Shown here: in pieces, positions 23,590-34,700 of the stretch
Position numbering within the stretch: position 1 is the stretch's first letter
How the letters are laid out: each line of letters starts with the position of its first letter
Assembly: GCF_905147365.1 (NCBI RefSeq)
Contig: NC_056418.1
Location: 1,022,001 to 1,086,000 of the forward strand
Reading direction: 5' to 3'
Source: Aricia agestis
Lineage: Eukaryota; Arthropoda; Insecta; Lepidoptera; Lycaenidae
DNA length: 64,000 nt
Position numbers and translations under genes: made by a program
The notes under the pieces: model-generated
What the model saw: only the letters and a program-made list of their open reading frames with translations
What the model was told of the DNA's origin: nothing
Databases searched by the model: none

Positions 23590-23873
23590 TAAATAATAAT
23601 ATCTACGGACGCTTCACACCACGTCAGTCTGGCCCCGTGCTAAGTACCTGAAGGACTTGTGTAATTTGTGTTACGGGTTACGGGTACGGTACAACGGAAT
23701 TTATTATTATTTAAGATTTTTATTATATGACACACATATTTAATACACACCTATGACCCAGGAACTTTGAAACCTTTTTGTTCCGTCGTCGGCGGGATTC
23801 GAACCCGCGACTCCCGGCTTGAGGTACCAAAAGCTCACCAACTGACCCACAGAGGTCGTCAAATATTTATTAT
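23590..23873 (-). mobile_element. tRNA-derived SINE, copy 1
   Basis: The minus-strand head has GGTTCGAATCCCGCC (B box) and a degenerate A box. The body matches 29573-29852 and ends in an ATT-rich tail at about 23580-23610. Confidence 0.75.
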
Positions 23874-24079
23874 ATACCCGATTTTAATATATTTTATACC
23901 CGTGCGAAGCCGGGGTGGTATAACATAATAATACATAAATTAATATGCAACATGTCGGATTATTGACTGTATGCTACTCTGCGCCGAACTTTGTGTAATA
24001 TTCCCTATTTAAATTTCACGTCATTTGTTGAGCATTCTGGAAAAACTATTGGAAAACAGCCATATTATAAAAATCTCTT

Positions 24080-24293
24080 ATGCTAATTACTCACATACGG
24101 TTTTGCTCGACAGTTTTACTCCAAATCGAGTAATAATTACTGTGTGAACCGCAAAACTCACAGCTCGAATAAAATATATCGATTTAGAATAAAACTATCG
24201 AGCAATGCTGAATGTGTGGACGAAATCCCGAGCCGCGGGTTTGCTCGACGTTATTGTTCGATCGAGCAAAACCGTATGTGAGTACTTAGCATT
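24080..24293. mobile_element. Inverted-repeat MITE
   Basis: Termini ATGCTAATTACTCACATACG and its near-perfect reverse complement; internal TCGAGCAAAAC repeats. 214 bp. Confidence 0.75.
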
Positions 24294-25132
24294 ATAATTT
24301 ATAGCTCAGTCAACAAAGTAGTTGTAAATGTGTGAGCGGGAACCTAAGCAATTTCTGCAGAAACTTATTCACGGTGGTTAAGGACAAAACATAGGTACTA
24401 AAAGTCCTGACGTCTAGGAGGTGAACCGGAGCGAGGGGAGGGCGACAAAGGTCTAAATTTTTGGTTTTTCGTAAATAACTAAAAAATATGCGTTGTAAGA
24501 AAAAAATATTCTATGACGACATTAAAGCTTATTAAATTCTCTATAAATTAGATTGTATACAGTTTTTCCAAATTCTCATCCGTTTTCTCCCTGCAGGTCG
24601 TCGTATGTTTTGTCCCTGATCACCCTGTATAAGTTCCAGCAGAAATCGCTTAGGTTCCCGCTCACGCACTCTATACCCCCTTTTGAGTCATTCGTTAACC
24701 GGACTATTACAATTTACAGGTACAATGTGTTATGTGCCTGATGTACACGTCATGATCTTGTTGATGAAGGCCTTTTATTATTCGTAGTTCGCAGTGGAGG
24801 CCATTGACCTCTCTTTGCCAGTTGATTGTCCTTACAGCTGTTTTGAAAATTATATACTCTTATCCCATTGCTAATAGAGATATTTATTTAAGGTGTGCTG
24901 TCTTTTTACAGTTATTCGCTATGTTAACATTTTTATTAGTCAGGGGGTTAAATGTTGTCTTTCCAAAATGTAAGTATTGTTAGTAAAATCATATTGTGCT
25001 GTAAATGACTTTACAAAACATTATAGTAAGTACATACTTATTACAACCGTTTTCGAGTATTTTATACTCATAATTATTAATTTTATAGTTATATAATTTC
25101 TACCGTAATAATATATTATATTTTATACTCCA

Positions 25133-25566
25133 AGGGCCAACCCACACGTACCACAACCACACCACGTCGCAACGACAAAATGCCGTCAAGCAGTGGTTAC
25201 GTGTGAATGGTGTCGCTGCAGGCTTTTGTAGTTGCGTTGTGGTACCGACAAAATGTCGACGTGGTTGCGTTGTCGCAATTTGGTTTGCAATGTGGTTACG
25301 TACGAAAGTCAATGAAACGGAAGGGGGAAGAGCGCGGGCGGTGTGCGCGCACTGTCATTGCATCGACACAACGCGCAACGTTGTGGTTGCGATGTAGTCG
25401 GCCACTAGTTCGCTTGTGGTAGCTACGTGGTCGGTATCACACAAGTGGTCGACAACGACTGCAAAATGTGTACGTGTAAATAGTCCAGTTCATTTACAAT
25501 ACGAAATATACGACCGACGGTGTGGTTGTGGTTGTCGTGTGGTTGTGGTACGTGTGGGTTGGCCCT
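25133..25566. mobile_element. GTGGTTG-rich inverted-repeat element
   Basis: Termini AGGGCCAACCCACACGTACC and reverse complement, about 430 bp, rich in GTGGTTG/CGACAA units. CAA/TAA flanks. Reading frames here are by-products of the repeats. Confidence 0.75.
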
Positions 25567-25974
25567 AACGTCCTGGCTGTGTGACTCTGTGTCTGTATAT
25601 TTTTATAAACTGTAACTTTTTTTCGGGGCTTAGTGGGTGATTTGAACGTTTGTATTTTTATAATACTCAACACGATCACCATTTTAGAATCCTTTATTAC
25701 GAAAAAAGTTTAAAAATATTTTCCACACCACGCAACATTTTTAACTAGCTACTAATTAGTTAGTACAACTCGGGTAACTTTTTATACTTTATATTAAGGG
25801 AAAACTCATTTCTTTTCAAATAAAATCCATTTTTCATAATTGACCAAGCATAGACACTCAACATTATAAATAGCTCATAATATTTAGCTGCTTCCTGCAG
25901 TGCAATTGCAGTTCTATTGGAAAAAACACACGACAGACAGCGAACCTTGAATATACAGGGTGTAACAAAACTAA

Positions 25975-26347
25975 GGGTGGGTTGCACCAACTAACTTTAC
26001 CTATAACTTTAACTACAATGCAAAATGTCAAATATTTGGTTAAAGTTAAAAATGGACGCCATCAAGACGCCATATTTATCCATAACCATAGAGCTCGACA
26101 AGGTTTTAAATGCACGTGGCGAAAAAGGAACTAACGCTGTCATCATACAAAAACGCTATTTTTGACAGTTCTCCTTTACCAGCAGCGCCCCCGCCCACGT
26201 TCATTTATAACCTTGTTGGACCAGCTGTCATCTGTCAATTTCTCCGTTCAAAGTTATGGTTAAAGTTAAAGCTAAATTTAGCCTTAACTATAACCATAAC
26301 TTTAACCTTAAATTTAACTTTAACCACGCCTATGGTGCAACCCAACC
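25975..26347. mobile_element. MITE with GGGTGGGTTGCACCA termini, copy A
   Basis: Flanked by TAA on both sides. Rich in TTAACTTTAACC-type units. An inverted sister is at 27014-27361. Confidence 0.8.
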
Positions 26348-27013
26348 TAAGTGATAATACTTTACGAACTCTTCAGGGAAGGTTTAATTGCTAATGCAAT
26401 AACCTACCGACCAAAATTTTTTTAGGGCTTAGGTATCATGTCCATTTAAGCAAAAATAACAGGCCAAGTGCGTGTCGGGCCACGCGCAATATAAGGTTTC
26501 GTAGTACCGCTAGTTTTTGAAAATTTTTGTATGGTCAATGAATGTACATTTAAGTACGTCTTTTACATTACTAAAAACATAATCTTAGTAACTTTCAAAG
26601 GAATTTGAACGAAAAGTGCCTTTACACTTCGCCGAACACATTTTATTTGTTGATCGACTATTATATACTCAATAACTTATGAAATTATCTCTCAGTTCTG
26701 CTTATTTTACAGTGAACCATATAGTACAAGAGATACATATAGACACCCTTAAGTACTCGACATTATCACTTAGTTTTGTTACACCTTGAATACGCTGCGT
26801 AAATGTATAAATTATAATATTAGTAGCGTGTTAGTCTATTTTGACTTTTGCCGCGCTTATCATGCTAGAGATAGACATAATATTTTGGTGTTTAAAACAC
26901 ACAATAAGCCCTATATCACTAGCATAAGTTTATATTATATAGTTTTTTTTAATAATGGCTATAATGTGTTAAATATTTAATTGTTAATTTAATTAATAAT
27001 AATATAAGTGTAT

Positions 27014-27361
27014 TTTAAGTGGGCTTGGTGTATTATTTTTCCCTTGTATGCCTTAAAGCGAAAGTGGTTTGGTTGACCACAGAATTTGACAGAAGACGTT
27101 GCTGGTCCGACTTAAGGCTTTATGAGAACGTGGGCAGGGGCGCTGCTGGTAAAGGAGACCTGTCAAAAATGTCGTTTTTGTATGATGACAGCGTTAGTTC
27201 CTTTTTTCACCACGTGCATTTAAAGCCTTGTCGAGCTCTATGGTTATGGTTAAATATGGCGTCTTGAATCTTGATGGCGTCCATTTTTAACTTCAACCAA
27301 AGATTTGACATTTTGCATTGTAGTTACAGTTATAGTTAAAGTAAGTTGGTGCAACCCACCC
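27014..27361. mobile_element. MITE with GGGTGGGTTGCACCA termini, copy B (inverted)
   Basis: Reverse-complement relative of copy A: shared blocks around AAAGGAGACCTGTCA and ATGGTTATGGTTAAATATGG. The right end GGTGCAACCCACCC is followed by TAA. The left end (TAAGTGGGCTTGG) is degenerate. Confidence 0.75.
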
Positions 27362-27403
27362 TAAGATCTGGATATTATATTAGTCAACTGCATAAACAAA
27401 AAG

Positions 27404-27472
27404 AAGAAAATTGACTAAGTCTAGTCTCTCTATTATAAACTAATAGAGAGACTAGACTTAGTCAATTTTCTT
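27404..27472. repeat. Perfect 32-bp inverted repeat with 5-nt loop
   Basis: Left arm 27404-27435, loop TAAAC, right arm 27441-27472, no mismatches. An AATAGAGAGAC motif follows again just downstream. Confidence 0.95.
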
Positions 27473-27714
27473 ATATAGAGAATAATAGAGAGACATAGTA
27501 TCTCTCAGCTTTCTTGTTTTTATAAGCATTTTTGTAACTTTAAACTCCGGCAAGAGATGGCGTTAGTAGTAGCTTATGTTTAATTTTATTTCGCTTCTTT
27601 GAGTAAAAATAAAGGAAGAAGCCAACCAATATATTATTGTGCTCCAGCATACATCTGTAAAAGAGAATACATGAGCACATAATATTAGTTAGTCTACCAA
27701 TAATATTTATTTAA

Positions 27715-27833
27715 GGTCTGTCAAGAAAGTGAAGAAATTAAAAAGTGGCAACATCGTAGTGTCATCCCTTTCAAATCAATCTAGAAAAAAGGGATGACAC
27801 TACGATGTTGCCACTTTTTAATTTCTTCATTTT
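27715..27833. mobile_element. Hairpin MITE, copy 2 (intergenic)
   Basis: GTCTGTCAAGAAAGTGAAG ... CACTTTTTAATTTCTTCA. Same core as 14906-15088 and 45532-45670. Confidence 0.85.
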
Positions 27834-27845
27834 CTTTATGGAAAG

Positions 27846-28136
27846 TAGATGGAGGAGAACTATCTTATATGGGGGATATATGAAAAAGTGTCCAGCTGTA
27901 CGCAGTAAATGACAGTTGAAAAATCCTCCAAGAGTGGCGCTAGCTGCAGCAAATGGGTATGGAATGAATGTAGCCGTTGGTGACAAAATATAAATTGAAG
28001 TATATTAAAATATGTATATAGCTGAAATAAAAGCTGCTAAATGATTTAAAATTTACCCTGTTGCTACTGTAGCGCCACCCTAATTTAACGCATTTCAGCG
28101 GACACTTTTTACATACAGAGATAGTTCTCCATCTAC
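27846..28136. mobile_element. Inverted-repeat MITE
   Basis: Termini TAGATGGAGGAGAACTATCT and GATAGTTCTCCATCTA, with AAAAAGTGTCC / GGACACTTTTT further in. Directly adjacent to the hairpin MITE at 27715. Confidence 0.7.
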
Positions 28137-28189
28137 ACTCCACAACTTGACGGACATAAGTGAAATTAGCTTACTTATATTAAGTTACA

Positions 28190-28372
28190 GCTAGATGATA
28201 CCCGCAACTCCATTGCGCTACAATTCGTTTATCACGCGGGAACTGTACATTTTTCGGCATAAAAAGTCTCCTTTGTCCTTTCCTGGGGCTCAAAGAATCT
28301 CCATACCGGTTCAGCGGTTTGAGGTTGAGGTACAGAATACACTTTCAGATTTATAATATTGGTATGAATAAG
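28190..28372 (-). mobile_element. Lep1/Helitron-like repeat
   Basis: CTAG at the left edge, GATACCCGCAACTCC, GGTTCAGCGGTTTG, TTTATAATATTGGTATGAA at the right: reversed Helitron-like arrangement. 28373-29188 holds nothing I can recognise. Confidence 0.6.
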
Positions 28373-29235
28373 TTCGTTGCAACGCAGGAGATTTTGTGTA
28401 GTAATATATTTGCTAAATTGTCCTGCTAAAACTCGAGAACGCCTGGAAAGATTTGACTAATTTTTGTACCTATTGAAATATTCTTTCTAGTCCAAGGAAG
28501 GTTCACCGGTTTATTTAGTGACTAGTAGTAATTTTTTTTGTCCTTGACTCTCAAGAAACTTTTCTAATATAATAAGATAGTTTCCCAGCTGCAAGACTGT
28601 AGATATCGCATACTACACAATTATATTTAGGTAGCCTGTATATAATATCTACTTAGGTACCAAAAAACCTATTTAAACAAAGTCTCATGGTTCACGCGCA
28701 GCATTCATTGATTTTAGTGTAGGTACATTCCCAGTGGAGCTAACACATAGTGTGTACAATGTACATACGCACACGCTGACCTACATGTATATAACAAAGT
28801 ACCTACACGGACCGCGCGCGACTACCAATCTATCTATGTAGGTACCTGACGTCCCAATACAAACGCAACCAATCGATAACATAGTAGGCACCCGCGACGC
28901 TACAACGCTCCTTTTGAACGCTATTCATCGACTAGTAAATAAAAAATAAATACTGCACCAAAATACATTTCAACTACCAAGTCCGTCCTTACTCTCTAGT
29001 TCCTCCTTTAGATTTTACTTCCCCTCAAGTAGTTACCAAGTAATTAAATACATAAATTAGTCTAAAAACATTTCAACGCAATACCATAGATTACTGAATA
29101 GTTACTACGAAAGTAAATAATAAGTAATAGCTTAGATAATAATAATAAATTAAATTTAGTTTGTTATTATTTTTAGCAATATACCGCGAAAACAACTTCC
29201 ACCTTTAAGTAAATTACGAACGTTGTTCGTAGAGT

Positions 29236-29290
29236 CCACATCCTGAGGATGCTCCGGTGTTGGGGCGAAACGCGCGTCGGGGTTTTCAAC
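29236..29290 (+). ncRNA. Hammerhead-ribozyme-like core
   Basis: CTGAGGA (29243-29249) matches the conserved C3-U4-G5-A6-N7-G8-A9 core. GCTCC/GGGGC (29251-29255 / 29262-29266) can form stem II. GAAA follows at 29267-29270. AC-GCGC-GT can form a two-pair stem III, followed by the cleavage triplet GTC (29276-29278). Stem I is weak in this copy (G-C, G-U, mismatch, G-C, U-A). Activity is unproven. Confidence 0.45.
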
Positions 29291-29572
29291 CTGCATGGTG
29301 GTGAGGGGCCTTGCACGGATTTGCCAACATTAATAATAATAATAATAAAACCTAAAACTCTACACACCTCGCTCAAAACACTCAACATACATCCACTCAC
29401 ATACATCACATTACAAAAAGCTGTCATCCTCAACACATGCCGCATCGTCCGCAAGTTTTTAGCCATTAACAATTAATCATCAATTCATCACATTACCTGA
29501 AGTTGTTTGGCCACAAGCCCGCAACTTTAGTAGAACCCTGCAAAGGAGAATAAAAACCAAAAAAAAAAAACA

Positions 29573-29852
29573 TAATAATAATAATAATATCTATGGACGC
29601 TTCACACCACGTCGGTCTGGCCCCGTGCTAAGTACCTAAAGGACTTGTGTTACAGGTACCAGACAACGGAAATATATTTAATACTTTTATACTATACATA
29701 TATTTAAGATTTTTATTATATGATACACATATTTAATACACATCCATGACCCAGGAACTTTGGAAACTTTTTGTTCCGTCGGCGGGATTCGAACCCGCGA
29801 CCCCCGGCTTGAGCTACCAACGCGCTCACCACTGAGCCACAGAGGTCGTCAT
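29573..29852 (-). mobile_element. tRNA-derived SINE, copy 2
   Basis: The minus-strand head GTGGCTCAGTGGTGAGCGCG (A box) and GCGGGTTCGAATCCCGCC (B box) are well kept. (TAA)n tail at about 29575-29590. Confidence 0.85.
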
Positions 29853-30029
29853 TATTCGTCGTCGACATTATTGCTTGTGTGGTGGTGGTGTTTGCAAGTT
29901 CTTGCATGCGAGTGTACGCATAAGCAGTGTGGGAGAAGGGAGGTGCTGTACGCATGCCTATGCGTACACTCACTCATTTACTTAAAGGTGGAAGTTGTTT
30001 TTTTTCCGCAAAGTAACGCCTGATTCCAT

Positions 30030-30724
30030 TAACTACTCTCCCTCCGGTTGCGGTGACGGTGGCCGGTTTCATTGAAACCAGGCCAGCTACGCAGGAGTAA
30101 TTTTATAGTGCCCAAGTGTGTGCGCAGTACACAAGATTCGTACGTGGGAGAGCCATGCTTCGGCACGAATGGGCCGGCTCGACTGGAGAAATAGCACGTC
30201 CTCACAGAAAACCGGCGTGAAACAGCGCTTGCGCTGTGTTTCGCCGAGTGAGTGAGTTTACCGGAGGCCCAATCCCCTACCCTATTCCCTTCCATACCCT
30301 CCCCTATTCCCTTCCCTTCCCTTCCCTACCCTCCCCTATTACCCTATTAAAAGGCCGGCAACGCACCTGCAGCTCTACTGATGCTGCGAGTGTCCATGGG
30401 CGACGGAAGTTGCTTTCGATCAGGTGACCCGTTTGCTCGTTTGCCCCCTTATATCATTAAAAAAAAATACAATCTAGCACTCTCTATTCCTTTACTCTCA
30501 TAAGCCAGTGGGACGAAAGACCGACACGACTGGCGAGAGATCACGCGCAGGACCGACTTTTTACGTGCCCATACGGCGCATGGATCATCTTACTTGTCAG
30601 ACAATCAGGTGATCAGCCTGCACTGTCCTAACCAAACTTGGAAATAACATGTTCCCAACGCGGTAATCGAACCCACGACCTCCGAGTCAAGAGCCGCGCT
30701 CTATACCACTAGACCACGGAGGCT
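30030..30724 (-). mobile_element. tRNA-derived SINE split by a younger retroposon
   Basis: The minus-strand head GCCTCCGTGGTCTAGTGG is at 30724; the body continues to about 30473, is interrupted, and resumes at about 30130 to 30030. Same family as 10314-10668. The head looks like a tRNA but the acceptor stem does not pair. Confidence 0.75.
30140..30470 (+). mobile_element. A-tailed retroposon inserted in the SINE
   Basis: Runs CGTGGGAGAGCC ... GTTTGCCCCCTTATATCATT then AAAAAAAA. The sister copy on the other strand is 52386-52720, and its 3' part (GGCCGGCAACGCACCTGCAG) recurs at 53283-53345, where it follows non-LTR ORF2 sequence. Likely a 3' end of that LINE used as a SINE. Confidence 0.7.
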
Positions 30725-31710
30725 TTAATAGCTATAGTTACTCGTTGTCCTGACGCGAACGTATTAATAATTGTATTAAGATCCATTAAATTATTAGTCA
30801 TAATAGGTACTCAGTTTTTAGGCTGAGCGTGATTCCTGAGCTAAGCTCAACTTTAAATAAAACCGATGAAGTTGCCGCTCGCCTTCTCATGGGATTGACT
30901 AAAACGCTTCAAATGTTTCAACGCAAAGAAAATTACCGCAAATGTGCAGGTTAACTGCTTTTCTAGTTGTTAGTTCAATAACGATATCCGATGTATTATA
31001 TTCCTTTAATGTTCAATAAAGGTCGTTTAACTGAGTAAGGTCTCAGAACTCAACACTTCAATTAGAGAAATTAGGGCTTAGAACTCAGGAACTCAGGAGA
31101 AATGCCAACTGTAGAATCATAGTCATAGAAAAGCTGAATAGTTAACAAAGTACCTACAACCTAAAACAATATACTTAGAGCTAGTTATTAGTAATGAGTA
31201 TTGATGAACGTTATCGGATGTAGCTTGCCATCAGGCGTTCTTTGTTCTATTGTTTACACTTTCCAGTGTTGCAACTTTAAAAAAATATATTTTTTAGACT
31301 ATTTTATGAACTCTTAAAAAGCCTGCAACTTATATAAGAATTTGATTTCATTCAGTTATATCACTCACACAATACTAACTATATTTCATTTTAACTTTCG
31401 TCGTTAAAAGAAATAAGAATACGAGGATAAAGGGATTCAGGATTATCGATTTTAACCATTGACACATCATAGATCATCGATCTATAGCTTTTGTCTATGG
31501 ATCTCAGCTGTCAGTGACATTAGGTAGACGAAAGGTCGAACGATTATTTATTTCTAGATTTTAATTTCTCAATATTTTCTTACATGAATAAAAAAAACTT
31601 CCAGTAAAATGGGTTTTGTGTGAAAATCCCTAGCAGCAAATAGTTGAAAATCTCTTATCAACGACGATAATAGCCTTGGGAAGTGTGAGTTACAGTGTGA
31701 TTGCTACATA
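30725..31710 (+). promoter_or_regulatory. DBF4 upstream region
   Basis: Non-repetitive AT-rich sequence before the DBF4 start. Two ATCGAT cores at 31445-31450 and 31477-31482 resemble DRE (TATCGATA) sites typical of insect replication genes, but neither is the full octamer. No gene seen. Confidence 0.25.
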
Positions 31711-34700
31711 ATGTTTCCTACGTCGCAGCTAGAAGATAAATATAGTAAAAGTAAGATATTAACTTGTATGTTTGTGTTTCAAAATTTAAAAACCATAACT
31801 TATTGTGATATCTTTTTTCAGTAAGAAAGAATTTCTGTTTCTATCTGGATATACCAGACGTTAATCTGTGTAGATCTATATCTCGAAGACTGCAAGAAAT
31901 GGGACTGGTAAGTTTGTCAAATGTACTTTAAAGTTTTTTATCAGCTTTTTTTCATTTAGATACTTTTATATCAAGATCTAATATTACAGAAATGTTTAGA
32001 TGTTTCAAAGATCGCTGTCGCCTGTCATCTACATTTTTGTTCTCATATTTACGTTCCGTTTCATACTGCAGTGCTACATAACTAGTAACACTGAAATGTA
32101 GTTTTATTCGAGAACATCAGATGTTATTGTGTTAGTACCTATCAATAATTTTATTCATATTTTGTATCTGCATTTATTTTACGTTTCTTCACAATAAGCT
32201 TTTGTAGATTTTATTTAATAAAATTCTTTTCTTAATAACATCCAAAATAAACAGAAACGGAACGCAAAATTTTTAACCAATCAGAATCTTGCTCCCTCCC
32301 TAGCGACAGTAGCGCCGCTGGTGAAGAAAACATAAACTAAAACAAAATATCTCCATCTTGTGTGACAGATTTGTGTTTGTTGATACTTTTTCGATTTTAT
32401 TAGGCAAATGTGTATAAAAACTGCTGAAAACTATCAAAAACATTGCATAAACTGGTTATTAACACATAGTGTAATTAATAAAGTGGTTTCTTTAAGTTTA
32501 TATTACAATAATTGTATTGTAATACTGGTAGTGACGAAGTACCCGTCTCCGACTAGTATATAGTTACTTATTTTTGCGATAAGCGGCGCGCGGGGCTCCG
32601 CGGCCTGTTTTATTGTAAGTATATAACACGTTTAGTTTCTTTGCATATGTTTTTCGATTGTTATATAGTCAGAATTGTTTTGAAAACAGTTTAAAACTGT
32701 GTTGATAGAGTGGCCAGTTACGCGCGTAGCTTGTATTCGATTTTAGGTCATCTTTTGTATGCTCGCGTTAGAGTCGCTGCCGCACGGCGAAATGCAACGG
32801 GCCGAGGCCGCGCGCTTCGCTCGATTACGCTGCGTTGCACTACATCCATTTAAAAAGCTGTTTGAAATGTAGTTTTCTTTGGACTACGCGTGTGTATTCT
32901 TAATTTTTGACAGTTGATATTGTCGAGAGTGCGGTTAAAGAGATGTGATTCTTAAGCAAGTAGTAATAAGTACGAAATTGGCACGGGTTAATTTGGTATA
33001 TTTTTTACGCGGGATGTTTGGCGCGATGTTACGGAGGGCGCGATGGCTCGGCGGCCGGCGTCCGATTATGTCGACTTTATTTCAAGGAAACACGATGAGT
33101 GTGCGATGGCTCGTAATACGGCGCGGCCACACGCGCACATTCGCACCGCTCCCGACGAAATTTGTAATGCTGTACTCACAATAGGTCTCAATAACCTATG
33201 TCAGCTCACTTCTATGTTTGCATTTGTATTTTAGGTCAAATATGCACGAATAGCGCAAACATGTCACATATCATGTTTTCACAATTGCTTAAATAAAATA
33301 TGCTCAGTCAGCATTAAAAATAACTAAAGCATAACCAGCAATAATAATTCAGAAGTATCATATTTATTCAATTTGTAACTTTGTTTTTATCAGAACCTCA
33401 CATTAAAAAAATTTACAGTTATATGTGATTTTTTTCCATTATTATTGTGAGAATTGAACATACAATATGCTAAACAGTGTTGTTGCATAAATTGAATCAT
33501 AATAATATATAAAATTATATTTAGCTCATACTTATTCATAAAATACTTTCAGCGTGAGGAAGTGTTCCTATCGTCACGGGTGACACACGTGGTGGGGGAG
33601 GGCCGAGCACGATGCTTGCGTCGTGACGGTACCCGAGCTGATGCCATGCTGGAGCGGCTGCGAGTCCAGCCGCTGTCCACACAACACAACTACGTGCAAC
33701 TCACTGTGCAGAAGGTTACCATCTATTAAAATACCACTAAATATGACATTGAAATTAAAAAAACACTTGAGTGTAACAACATTCTCTCTGCCTCAGATAA
33801 TAATTTAAAAAGATTGCAAAAAAATAAATGCAAGTAATTGATTTTATTATGTTGTATACTTTATTTAAAAAATATTAACATGTCCAAATGTAAATTTTGG
33901 GTTGGGAGAATAATTATTATGTTGATTAAAAATTATGTTGTTATACATATTTTATAAACTTAATGAATGCTATTCTAACATTAAGTTGTATTTTTTTTTT
34001 ACAGTAAAACTATTTGTTCTAATAGTTATAATGGTGAAATTAAAATAAAATATTATGTAACAACACAATAGTTAACGCCAATAATGCTTTATATATTTTT
34101 TCATTAATAAAACTTTAAATTATTAGCTTAAAAATTACTAATGTTAGTTCACTGTAGGTTATGTTTTTATGCATGCTCTAATTTTTCCTAAAACTAATGA
34201 GTCTTCTATTCTGTTTTAATATAAATAAATAAAAATACTGTTTAATTCATCAAGCCCCATACGGTCACCCGCGACCAAGACACAATAGAAATTCTATTGT
34301 GTCTCATTTTTCCACTATCGATGGGTTAAAAATAGTCGGTTTCACCAATTATTGCTTATAAATTTTTGTGCCTTTTTAAAGAATTGATGACTCATAGTAG
34401 CGACTGCTCTAATTTTCTTGTATATATCTATAGCATATTTATTAATCTTTCAGGCTGTAAGTCTTTTGGATAAACTGTATGACACATTCTTCACCAGAGC
34501 TCGTAAAGCGCATGTCAACTACTTCAGTAAACCTTATATCAAGATAGAGTTTTTGGACAAGTATGATTGGCTTATAATATTATATAGATCTAGTATGTGA
34601 TATACTTTAGTAAGCTTAGCAATTTCTAACACGAATCTCTTTTTTTCAGGGCATGCAGGCCTATTTACAAGGAGTTTGATAAATGGCCACGAATATCTCT

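Larger units (their letters stand above)
29189..30001. mobile_element. Element bounded by 24-bp inverted repeats, with a ribozyme-like motif and an inserted SINE
   Basis: Left boundary AAAACAACTTCCACCTTTAA at 29189 and its reverse complement ending near 30001. The left part holds the hammerhead-like core at 29243-29278, and an (ATA)n run is at 29331-29346. A tRNA-SINE lies inside (29573-29852). Penelope-like elements are known to carry minimal hammerhead motifs in their terminal repeats, so a Penelope relative is possible; no protein remains. Confidence 0.5.

Noticed and set aside
25203..25422. Two plus-strand frames rich in Val/Trp/Arg
   Set aside because: They arise from GTGGTTG/CGACAA units of the MITE 25133-25566.
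27019..27267. 82-residue frame at 27.0-27.3 kb
   Set aside because: Lies wholly inside the MITE copy B; its parts recur in inverted form at 26.1-26.3 kb.
29770..29852. tRNA gene on the minus strand (GTGGCTCAGTGGTGAGCGCG...GGTTCGAATCCC)
   Set aside because: Repeated at 23590-23873 and 45204-45300 with SINE body and (TAA)n tail; no proper acceptor stem.
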